A stretch of 64,000 bases of DNA from positions 1-64,000 of the forward strand of contig CAYFMR010000003.1 in the NCBI GenBank assembly GCA_964344295.1, in the 5' to 3' direction. The DNA is from JAAYFJ01 sp964344295. GTDB lineage: Bacteria > Bacillota > Clostridia > Tissierellales > Peptoniphilaceae. Position numbers and translations under genes: made by a program. This document shows, piece after piece, positions 1 through 8,100 of this stretch (positions are counted from its first letter, which is position 1; each line of letters begins with the position of its first letter). The notes under the pieces were generated by a model that was not told where the DNA came from, did not search any database, and saw only the letters and a list, made by a program, of their open reading frames with translations.

Positions 1-270
1 TAAAAAATAGAATATAGTATTTTGAATGGTTTGGGATATATTGGACGTTTGGAAATGAAGAGATAGAATAGGCAGAGGATGATTACGGAGATGAGTGCTT
101 TTGACATGTTCAATCCCTCCTTTCCCATTCAGTATACTAAAAATGACAGGTTGCCTCCAGCAGCTATGACGCAACTGGGCGGTTGCAAAGTCAAGAGAAG
201 GCAAAGGTTCATGTTGTATGAGCACGTGAGGTCATCAAGGACCAGGTTGGGTGAACGGAATGAGACGGGG
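1..270. other. Gene-free left edge of the window
   Basis: About 270 bases before the first supported gene. The first 60 bases are AT-rich. The open frames crossing this stretch overlap the XRE regulator antisense and have no ribosome binding site or recognisable protein. I see no terminator, RNA or repeat here. Confidence 0.4.
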
Positions 271-663
271 TTAAGCCTCGAGATCTTGTGCCTTGGCTTG
301 CCGTTCTCGCTTTGCCTCACTATAGACAGCAGTAATGGAAAGAAACAGGGCATCCAGAGCTTCGTCGGTGAGGGTTTCAGCGTAAAAGAGTTGGCACAGG
401 TCGTGGATGAGGCCGATCGAGTCGCTGTCCTGTGGCAACGCGAGGGTATCAGTAGGCGGCTGTGTCGTCTCGGTGAGCAAGTATTCCAAGTCCACATGAT
501 AAAAGTAGGCGATATCTAAGTAAGTCTTGTGAAATCGAGGTAGACGTTCGGCCAGTTCGTAACCTTTGTAGGTGCGCAGGCTGACGCCGCAGCCCTCAGC
601 AGCTTGAGCCTGGGTGTAACCAAAAGTTTGGCGGAGTTGGCGTAATTTTGTTGAAAAGTCCAT
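271..663 (-). CDS. XRE-family helix-turn-helix regulator
   Basis: This 130-residue protein starts with a Cro/cI-type helix-turn-helix (about residues 5-60: TQAQAAEGCGVSLRTYKGYE, then a segment ending DLEYLLT), which binds operator DNA. The C-terminal half (about 70-130) is acidic, helical and not a domain I recognise. The start at 663 is supported by AAAGGAG six bases upstream. A TTGACA-17-TATACT promoter lies at 715-743, with a palindrome beside its -10 box, which suggests autoregulation (inference). It is transcribed divergently from the ArsR-type gene. Its target genes are unknown. Family assignment is firm; its role is not. Confidence 0.85.
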   Translation of the reverse strand: MDFSTKLRQLRQTFGYTQAQAAEGCGVSLRTYKGYELAERLPRFHKTYLDIAYFYHVDLEYLLTETTQPPTDTLALPQDSDSIGLIHDLCQLFYAETLTDEALDALFLSITAVYSEAKRERQAKAQDLEA

Positions 664-703
664 GATTTTCTCCTTTGAGGTCGATGGAAGCTTAAAAGTG
701 CAT

Positions 704-716
704 CTGGTAACACCAG
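704..716. promoter_or_regulatory. Palindromic probable operator beside the XRE promoter
   Basis: CTGGT-AAC-ACCAG is a perfect 5-3-5 inverted repeat that overlaps the first two bases of the -10 region (715-716) and extends towards the transcription start on the minus strand. This position and symmetry are typical of an autorepressor site for a dimeric XRE protein. The link to the adjacent regulator is inferred from position only. Confidence 0.45.
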
Positions 717-743
717 TATAAAAAAGAAAAAGGGGCCTGTCAA
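715..743 (-). promoter_or_regulatory. Sigma-A promoter of the XRE regulator
   Basis: Read on the minus strand, TTGACA (738-743) and TATACT (715-720) are separated by exactly 17 bases, a near-consensus vegetative promoter. It points into the XRE gene whose start codon is about 50 bases downstream. Confidence 0.8.
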
Positions 744-944
744 TGATAGGGCGGGCGGGTCAAGCGCTCGTGTAAGAGGTTTTAGTGTATCCTTGAACGC
801 AACCCCGCCCGAAAAAATGTGGTAGCTTTGCGCGTTTACTGTCACAAAGAAGAATATGTTCCAGAGGTGTTTTTTTATCAACATAAATATGATATGATAA
901 TACACTATAATAAAGACATACCTTGGAGAAAAAGGAACCTGGTG

Positions 945-1256
945 ATGAAGAGTATGGAGATAAAAATCCCGTTCGAAACATTTGAGGAGAAGTCGGAAAA
1001 GCTAAAAGCCTTGGCTCACCCGATTCGCCTTTGTATTGTCAAAGGGTTGCTAGATAACGGCTCTTGCCAAGTTGGCATCATGCAGGACTGTTTGCATACG
1101 CCGCAAAGCACTATTAGCCAACACATGGCTAAGTTGCGCACTTTGGGAATCATTGAGGGCGAACGAGATGGCGTGGAAATTCATTATCGTTTGGCAGATC
1201 CGGAAGTGGAAGCGTTGGTAAGAACGTTGTTTCCCGATGAAGAGAAAAAATCATGA
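945..1256 (+). CDS. ArsR-family winged-helix regulator
   Basis: This is a 103-residue ArsR/SmtB-type repressor. It has the family pattern LKALAHPIRLCIVKGLL (about 20-36), then the recognition-helix region TPQSTISQHMAKLRTLGII (about 53-71) and the wing (GERDGVEIHYRLAD). A Cys pair around the middle (SCQVGIMQDC) could sense a thiophilic metal, metalloid or sulfur species, but it is not the classic CVC motif. I start it at ATG 945, nine bases after AAAGGA; ATG 954 is the alternative. TATAAT at 906-911 is a candidate -10 box. It is followed by a strong terminator, so it is monocistronic, and it has no linked metal transporter here. Confidence 0.85.
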   Translation: MKSMEIKIPFETFEEKSEKLKALAHPIRLCIVKGLLDNGSCQVGIMQDCLHTPQSTISQHMAKLRTLGIIEGERDGVEIHYRLADPEVEALVRTLFPDEEKKS

Positions 1257-1264
1257 AGTGATCG

Positions 1265-1301
1265 AAAAAAGCACCTAAGTGCAATACTTAGGTGCTTTTT
1301 T
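1265..1301. terminator. Bidirectional rho-independent terminator
   Basis: The inverted repeat AAAAGCACCTAAGT / ACTTAGGTGCTTTT has a 5-base loop (GCAAT), with A and T runs on both sides. It lies between the convergent ArsR gene and the AI-2E-type membrane protein, so it can serve both. Confidence 0.85.
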
Positions 1302-1315
1302 GTATTTTTTGGCAG

Positions 1316-2428
1316 TTAAGAAGGATTTTCTGGGGAGGCTTGTAGACCTTTTTTCGCTTTTCGTTGTTTCTGGTAATCGATGATGTTGGTGATGATGATG
1401 CGCAGGGTCATGTAAAGGGGAGTGGCGATCAAGGAGCCGATGACACCAAAGAGTTGCAAGCCGGCTAGCACGATGATGATGACGGTAAAGGGGTGAATGG
1501 ATAGTCGTGAGCCGATGACTTGTGGGGTGATGATGTGGGCTTCAATTTGTTGGGCGATTAACACCACGGCCAAGACTTTCATCGCCGTGACCCAACTGTG
1601 GGTCAGACCCAGAAGAACGGCGGGGATGCCACCGATAAAAGGCCCGACGAAAGGAATTAGGTTGGTGATAAAGTTCATGCAGGCGATGAGGCCGGCGTAG
1701 GGGAGCTTCACAATGGTGAATCCAATGAACATGAGAATGCCGAGGATGATGGAGACAAAGATTTGTCCGGTGATGTAGGCGCGGAGGATGTAATGGATTT
1801 GGCGCATGGTCTGTTGCACCGTGACCCCATAGGGTTTGTTGGCGCTGGATTCTTGGATGAGATCACCTAGTTTTCCTGAATCGGCCAATAGGTAGTAGGT
1901 AGCCAAGAGGAAGATGATCACCTGGGTGCCTACGCTGCCGATGCCGGAGGCTACGCTGCCCACCGAGGAGGTGACATCGGCGACGGTGGTGGGGAGGTGG
2001 TTGATAAAGTCGGTTAAGGATTCTTGAATTCGTACGACGATTTCATCGATATTGACCCAATCCGGGAGACTTTGGATCCAATCTTCGTTGTTTTCTTGAA
2101 AGTATTCGTAGTTTAGGATGCTGGTTAAGTGTTTGACTTGGACGAAGAGGAAGCGGGAGACAAAAAAGACAAAGAGCACGAGGGCCACCAGGAAGATGAT
2201 GAAAATGAGAGTGGCCACCCAGGCTTTGGATTTAATGTAGCGGCTTAATAGCCTTTTGAGTGGGTAGAGGGCGTAGAATACGTAGACGGCCAGAATCAGA
2301 GAGATGACAAAGAACTGAAAGATGCCGAGAAATGGTTTGAGTAACGGGGCTAGTCGGACGACCAAGAGGATGATGATGAGCACGAGGGCGATATTGACGA
2401 GTTTGTGGGTCTTATTGGAAAATTTCAT
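1316..2428 (-). CDS. AI-2E family (YdbI/PerM-type) transporter
   Basis: This 370-residue integral membrane protein has the family layout: two N-terminal helices, a helix pair near 65-110, a soluble central segment (about 120-170), then a cluster of five or more helices. Characteristic segments are GQIFVSIILGILMFIGF, NLIPFVGPFIGGIPA and GSLIATPLYM. Members export varied substrates or couple ion flux; the autoinducer-2 name is historical and the substrate here cannot be told. The start at 2428 follows AAAGGAG with five bases spacing. It is the last gene of a three-gene minus-strand run with the lipoprotein and FAH-family genes. Confidence 0.88.
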   Translation of the reverse strand: MKFSNKTHKLVNIALVLIIILLVVRLAPLLKPFLGIFQFFVISLILAVYVFYALYPLKRLLSRYIKSKAWVATLIFIIFLVALVLFVFFVSRFLFVQVKHLTSILNYEYFQENNEDWIQSLPDWVNIDEIVVRIQESLTDFINHLPTTVADVTSSVGSVASGIGSVGTQVIIFLLATYYLLADSGKLGDLIQESSANKPYGVTVQQTMRQIHYILRAYITGQIFVSIILGILMFIGFTIVKLPYAGLIACMNFITNLIPFVGPFIGGIPAVLLGLTHSWVTAMKVLAVVLIAQQIEAHIITPQVIGSRLSIHPFTVIIIVLAGLQLFGVIGSLIATPLYMTLRIIITNIIDYQKQRKAKKGLQASPENPS

Positions 2429-2438
2429 AGTGTCTCCT

Positions 2439-3962
2439 TTAAGAGGTGGTGCTGTATTCGTCTTCCAGTAGTTGGTATAGTTTGTCGTTGACACGATACC
2501 GTGTACGGGAAAGAGTGTTTAAGAACTGCTCGACATTGGTGGCTAAATAGGTGTCCGGGTGGTCTTTCAGAAACGTTTCGAAGCCGGTGATAATAGGGTC
2601 ATCGTAGCGCAAGGTCTTCGGGTCGTAGTGGGGGTCGGTCACCGAGCCAAAAAAGTAAAGCCGCGCATAGTATTCGTTGCGCAGACGAATGTAATTGAGT
2701 AAGGGGGAGTAGGGGTAGGTGGTAATAAAGTTATCGGTAATCATCAGTCGCTGGGCCAGGGCATCTTGGGATATGGCAAAGGTCTGATCGGGACGTAGGC
2801 AGGGATCGGTGAGTTCATAGCTACGGATGGTCATGTAGTCGTCCAGTTCAGACAAGACGTGTAGGCCGTATTTTTCCTGGAGCAGGGGGTAGTTGATATC
2901 GTAGCTCCATGGCTGGCTGTTGGTATTAACATAGTATCCTAAATCGTATTGCTGTAGAAGAAAACGCTGCAGGGCAGTGGGACCCGGCCACAACGCAGGG
3001 TCTACCAAATAACTGCGCTCGTTTAAACGTGCCACCTGAAGTTGGGAAACGGGCACGTCTCGCAAAAGTTCGTGGAGTGTTTGGGTATGCGTGTCCAAGG
3101 TTTTGGAGAGTAGTTCCACATAGCGGGTGAGTAAGGACGTGGCATCGGCTTGGTTTAGCACCTGGATGTGTTCATCGTAATAGGATAGGAACGCCTCTGG
3201 CGATTCCGCCAATCGTCGTTCGCATTCCTCATAAACGGCTTCGTCGGGGCGGGGTTGCAGGTTGCCTCGCTCCACACCCAATACGCGAGCGCTATCGTCT
3301 CCGTCCCAAGCAAAGTAGATTTCCATGGTGTCGCGATGGTTCGTGTCGGAGAGAAAACTATCTTGGCGGTAGGCCGTTTGGGACCAATAGAGTACGCCGT
3401 CTTCATTGGTGGCAATGGTGTTGTCAGCAGTCGCAGAAAACAGGTTAAATCGCCTGTCTCCAATAAGGGGAAACAGCCTTTGACCGTCCCAGCCGTAAGC
3501 ATAGGTATAGCCGCTGTGATTGCCAACGTAATCGTGGCAGATCAGACCATAGGTGTCGGGGGCGACCTTGCCCATGGCCAGGGCATAGGTACCGTTGTCG
3601 TACTGGAGGGCCAGTTGTGCGAGAATCTCGTAGCGGTCGTGACGCATGCCGTAGATGTAAAGGGTGCCGGGGTCATTTAAGTCATCGTGGTTGCGCTCCA
3701 AAGCCAAAGCCATGTAAGGCAGGGGGCTATCATCTAAATGGCCGGTTACCCAAGTATAGTTGGGGCTTTGATGAAGCTCGGCTTGGGCCTGACCCAAGGC
3801 ATCGTAAAGCGGGAAAAGCACTTCGTCCGCTGAGGGAGTTTCGGCTAAGGCGGCTGCAATGTCTTGGCATAGGGCCTCTTCCGACGAAGGCTGATCTTGG
3901 CAACCGGCAAGAAAGAGCAGGCTAGCAACGACAACGAAGAAATAGTAGAAAAATCGACGCAT
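2439..3962 (-). CDS. Uncharacterised lipoprotein
   Basis: This 507-residue protein begins with a lipoprotein signal peptide: basic MRR, a hydrophobic core and the lipobox LAGC, so it should be lipidated on Cys20 and face outward. The rest is rich in Tyr, Asp and Leu, with no enzyme motif I recognise. The N-terminal 220 residues look beta-rich with repeated aromatic turns; the C-terminal half looks helical. ATG 3962 is placed one base after the stop of the FAH-family gene and has no clear Shine-Dalgarno, suggesting translational coupling. I do not recognise a family, and surface binding or sensing is only a guess. Confidence 0.75.
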   Translation of the reverse strand: MRRFFYYFFVVVASLLFLAGCQDQPSSEEALCQDIAAALAETPSADEVLFPLYDALGQAQAELHQSPNYTWVTGHLDDSPLPYMALALERNHDDLNDPGTLYIYGMRHDRYEILAQLALQYDNGTYALAMGKVAPDTYGLICHDYVGNHSGYTYAYGWDGQRLFPLIGDRRFNLFSATADNTIATNEDGVLYWSQTAYRQDSFLSDTNHRDTMEIYFAWDGDDSARVLGVERGNLQPRPDEAVYEECERRLAESPEAFLSYYDEHIQVLNQADATSLLTRYVELLSKTLDTHTQTLHELLRDVPVSQLQVARLNERSYLVDPALWPGPTALQRFLLQQYDLGYYVNTNSQPWSYDINYPLLQEKYGLHVLSELDDYMTIRSYELTDPCLRPDQTFAISQDALAQRLMITDNFITTYPYSPLLNYIRLRNEYYARLYFFGSVTDPHYDPKTLRYDDPIITGFETFLKDHPDTYLATNVEQFLNTLSRTRYRVNDKLYQLLEDEYSTTS

Positions 3963-3963
3963 G

Positions 3964-4812
3964 TTAACGAATGGGGGTTTCAATGGCACCGATGCCGTCC
4001 ACGCGGGCGACCACTACGTCACCGGGTTTTAAGTAGACTGGCGGCTTCATGCCAAGGGCTACACCGGCAGGAGTGCCGGTGAGGATGATATCGCCGGGCA
4101 ATAGGGTTTGGCCACGAGAAAGATCCTCCACAATGGTGGGAATGTCGAAGATCAGCTGGTCCGTGGTAGCTTGTTGACGTAATTCACCATTGACAGTCAG
4201 TGACAGGGAGAAGGTGGGAATCTCCTCTCGTGCCAATAAAAACTCTGCAGACATGGGCATAAAACCGTCTAAGCTTTTGCCCTTAAGCCATTGGCTGCGA
4301 GACTGCTGTAAATCGCGGGCGGAAAAGTCATTGGCGACGGCATAGCCAACAATATGAGACAAGGCATCTTCGCGGGGAATGTCCCTGCCCCCTTTGCCCA
4401 TGATAAAGGCAAGCTCCACTTCGTAATCCAAGGTTTCAGTTGGCAATTGGGAAAGCATAATGGGGTCACCGGAGGTGGTGATGAGGCCACAGAGCTTGGA
4501 AAAATAAATGGGAGCTTGGGGCGTGTCTTCGTTGGTGGCGATGGCCTGGCTTTCTTTAGCGTGGGCCAAGTAGTTTTTGCCCAGGCAAAAAACCCGTGCA
4601 GCTTCGGGCATCGGGGCCGTTAGGCGCACCTCGCCTACGAGAAGTCCAGGGACGCGGCGGCAGGTGGCCTCGTCGGGAAAGGCCCGTCCTTCGCGGATCC
4701 AATCCGCCAAGGTGGCGGAGGTGTCTAGGGCTTCGGGAATATCATAAATCTGGCCTTCTAAGAGAGCGCCAAAGGAATGCTTTTCGTGATGGACATAGCT
4801 TACAATAATCAT
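3964..4812 (-). CDS. Fumarylacetoacetate hydrolase (FAH) family protein
   Basis: This 282-residue protein has a short N-terminal domain (1-65) and a FAH catalytic fold. Visible family marks are the GKNY..HAKE segment, the metal-site region DYEVELAFIMGKGGRDI, the GYAVANDFSARDLQ stretch and the C-terminal DIILTGTPAGVALG. Members hydrolyse or decarboxylate acylpyruvates, oxaloacetate or ring-cleavage diketoacids with Mg2+. Which substrate is used here cannot be decided. GAGGTG precedes the start. It heads the minus-strand run that continues into the lipoprotein with one base spacing. Confidence 0.88.
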   Translation of the reverse strand: MIIVSYVHHEKHSFGALLEGQIYDIPEALDTSATLADWIREGRAFPDEATCRRVPGLLVGEVRLTAPMPEAARVFCLGKNYLAHAKESQAIATNEDTPQAPIYFSKLCGLITTSGDPIMLSQLPTETLDYEVELAFIMGKGGRDIPREDALSHIVGYAVANDFSARDLQQSRSQWLKGKSLDGFMPMSAEFLLAREEIPTFSLSLTVNGELRQQATTDQLIFDIPTIVEDLSRGQTLLPGDIILTGTPAGVALGMKPPVYLKPGDVVVARVDGIGAIETPIR

Positions 4813-4900
4813 GAAATCACCTCGTTTTTATCGTATCATAAAAGGCCTGGGAGAAAAAGGGGTAAGTATTGTTTTCACGGTGTTTCTGCGGCGTTTTTAC

Positions 4901-4929
4901 TTGACTTAAAGGGCCGGTATTGATACACT
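4901..4929 (+). promoter_or_regulatory. Sigma-A promoter of the purine operon
   Basis: TTGACT (4901-4906) and TACACT (4924-4929) are spaced by 17 bases. The predicted start near 4936 is immediately upstream of the riboswitch aptamer, so the leader is about 200 bases long. Confidence 0.8.
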
Positions 4930-4936
4930 AAATCTG

Positions 4937-5090
4937 CAATTGAAAATAGCTCATCAGTGATACGGGAAACACTCCCGACTAGGCTGTGAGTGAAAGTGTA
5001 CCTAGGGTTCCGAAGCGCGGCTTGTCTGGTCCAAGCGGTACAGATACAACACGTATTACACCGAAGGGAGAAAAGCCCAGCCGGGTAGGT
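4937..5090 (+). ncRNA. ykkC-class riboswitch, probably PRPP type (subtype 2b)
   Basis: The leader carries the hallmark ykkC core: GTGAAAGTGTACCTAGGGTTCCG around 4990-5012 (shown here only as the class pattern), then GTCTGGTCC, an ACAC segment, and the 3' conserved GGGAGAAAAGCCC near 5066-5078. ykkC RNAs split into guanidine (1), ppGpp (2a) and PRPP (2b) sensors; 2b is known to precede de novo purine genes. Position before purL therefore points to PRPP. The 3' conserved strand is also the 5' arm of the following terminator, so ligand binding should prevent termination and switch the operon on. Ligand assignment is inferred from context. Confidence 0.8.
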
Positions 5091-5125
5091 TTCACTAACC
5101 TACCTGACTGGGCATGCTTTTATTT
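5075..5125 (+). terminator. Riboswitch-controlled terminator before purL
   Basis: Arms GCCCAG (5075-5080) and CTGGGC (5108-5113) enclose a second 8-bp helix (5084-5091 with 5097-5104), followed by a T-rich run. The outer arm overlaps the 3' conserved strand of the ykkC aptamer, the expected mutually exclusive arrangement for an ON switch. Confidence 0.8.
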
Positions 5126-5139
5126 TGAGGAGGGTATCT

Positions 5140-8100
5140 ATGCAACGTTTTCTGGTCGAAAAAAAACCGGTTCATAACCGTGAGGCCATAGCACTTCGCC
5201 ATGAAATGGAACATTTCTTAGGCTTTCATCCCCAAGACGTACGAGTGATCGCCGTCTATGATCTCTATGACGTGGATGAGTCGGAAGGAGAAAAAATCTT
5301 TCGTGAAATCCTCTGGGATCCCGTACTTGATGTGCAACGCCCTCAATGGGATGACACCTATCAAGCCTATCGTTATGAAGCCGTAGATGGTCAATACGAC
5401 CAAAGAGGAGACGTCACCGGGAAGTTAGCGTCTCTTTTGATGGGCCGAGACACCCTGGTGTTATCATCACGCATTGTCTTAGTCAAAGGATTAACTGAGG
5501 AAGAGATGAACACTTTGAAGGCGTACCATTTAAACGCCGTGGAATACGTTGAAGTACCTTTGGACCGAGATTCTTATCGTCCCTATGCCGAAGCGACAGA
5601 GCCCATTCCTACCTTGGCAGGCTTCCGAAAAGCCAGTGAAGATGAATTGGTGTCCATGACAGCTGCTTACGGTTTAGGCATGGATTTAGATGATCTTTTA
5701 CACATTCAACGCTATTTTGACTCCATTGACCGCGACCCCACTGAAACGGAACTCAAACTCCTGGAAACCTATTGGTCGGACCACTGTCGCCACACTACCT
5801 TCAACACAGTCATCGACGAAATTCGCTGGAATGACGAAGAAACGGTACGAGCCATCGGCGAAGCCTTCCAAAGCTATGTGGATAGCCGTGGGTATGTATT
5901 TGGAGATCAGGAACGTCCTTTGACCCTCATGGACTTGGCAACGATCAATGCCCGAGAAGTCACGAAAAAAGGTCTTTTAGACGATAAAGAAAAAAGCGAT
6001 GAAGTCAACGCGGCTTCTATTGAAATCGACATCGAGGTCGATGGTCGCCCAGAACGTTGGCTCTTAATGTTTAAAAATGAAACTCATAACCACCCTACGG
6101 AAATTGAACCCTTCGGTGGTGCTTCCACCTGCTTGGGCGGAGCCATTCGCGACCCTCTTTCCGGTCGTGCTTATGTATACCAAGCCATCCGCATCACTGG
6201 TTGCGGGAACCCCCTGACTTCCTGGGAAGACACCTTGGAAGGCAAACTCCCCCAAAGAAAGATCACGTTAAAAGCCATGGAAGGCTACAGCTCCTATGGC
6301 TATCAAATCGGTGCGACGACGGGAGCGTTAAAAGAAGTGTACCACGACGGATTTGTGGCCAAACGTATGGAGCTGGGAGCGTTAGTCGCGGCTGCGCCTA
6401 AAGCGCAAGTCACCCGCGGCAAAGCGATGCCCGGCGATGTGGTCATCCTCTTGGGAGGCCGTACTGGCCGTGATGGTCTCGGAGCTGCAGTTGGTTCATC
6501 GAAAAAGCACACGGAAGACTCTTTGGACCATGGTGGCACCGACGTGCAAAAGGGTAACCCACTGATTGAACGCCGCATTGTCCGCCTATTCCGTCGCCCG
6601 GAAGCATCCAAACTCATTAAGGTATGTAACGACTTTGGTGCCGGCGGTGTCAGCGTGGCCATTGGGGAATTGGCTGATGGCTTGCTGATCCAACTGGATG
6701 CGGTACCGGTCAAATATCCCGGCATGAACGGTACGGAAATTGCCCTTTCGGAATCCCAAGAGCGCATGGCTGTCGTCATCGCCGCCGAGGATGTGGCCGA
6801 GTTCATGCAATATGCTGCAGAAGAGGCCTGTGATGCCACCATCGTTGCAGAAGTCACGGAAGATCCTGTAGTGAAGATGATGTGGCGCGGCCAAGAAATT
6901 GTCCGCATTGACCGCTCCTTTATCGATACCAATGGGGTACAAAAACATACCACACTGGAAATACGCGGCCCTGAAGGCACTTACTTTGAAACGAAAACGC
7001 CATCCTTAGAACACATGAAATCGGTGATGGGGACGCTGGAACAAGCTTACCAAGGAGACATGACCATGTCCTTTGATGCGTCAGTGGGCGGCGGTACGGT
7101 ATTGCTACCATATGGCGGCATTAATCGCTTGACGCCGACACAAGGCATGGTAGCGATCCTGCCTGTCGAAGAAGGCGAAACGGACACTTGCTCAATTATG
7201 AGCTATGGCTACAATCCCAAGCTGGCTTCTTGGAGCCCCTTCCACGGCGGTTACTACGCTGTGTTGGAATCCTTGGCCAGAATGACAGCCATGGGTGGCG
7301 ATGCCTCTAAAGCGCGCTTGACTTTCCAAGAATACTTCGAACGCTTGGGTAACGACCCGGAAAAATGGGGCAAACCATTCCAAGCACTGCTGGGGGCTTT
7401 CTTGGTTCAAAAGGCCTTTGACACTCCGGCTATTGGCGGCAAGGACTCTATGAGCGGCACCTTTGAAGAGTTGCATGTGCCGCCGACACTGGTCTCCTTT
7501 GCTGTGGGTACTACGACTGTGGACCATGTGGTTAGTCCGGAACTCAAAGCCCCGGGCCGCAGTCTCGTCTGGCTGCATCTCGATCGCAATGAAGATCAAC
7601 TGGTAGATTTGGAACAAGCTAAAAAAGCCTATAAAGCAGTTTACGAGCTCGTTCGCGGAGGCCATGTCTATGCGGCTATGGCTGTGGAAGCGGGGGGCAT
7701 TTACGCCACTGTTGCCAAGATGGCATTAGGTAACGGCATTGGGGTGAAACTAAACGATGTGCAAGCAGAGCTGTGGGGCATGGATCTTCACGGTGACCTG
7801 CTATTAGAAATGGATCAGCCCCACCTGTTAAGCCACGGCATCGAATTAGGTATCACCACCGCCGATGGTATGGTGACCTATGCAGGTGAAACACTGTCGC
7901 TAGAAACCTTAACAGACATCTACATCGCACCGTTAAAACCGGTGTTTGAAGGAGGCTATCAAGCAGCAACCAAAGAGGTACCGGCAGAGAGATTGCACGC
8001 CGGTCAAGTGGAAAGCTTTGCTACAGGTTACGGTCCCCAAGTCTTGATTCCCGTCTTCTTCGGCAGCCACGGCGAATATAGCTTGAAAAAACAATTCCTA

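Noticed and set aside
79..519. A 146-codon plus-strand frame at the left edge
   Set aside because: It is antisense to the XRE regulator, which has a clear domain, promoter and ribosome binding site.
6303..6980. A 225-codon open frame antisense to purL
   Set aside because: It is Arg/Ser/Pro-rich, lacks a ribosome binding site and lies wholly inside the conserved purL coding sequence, so it is a shadow of purL codon use.
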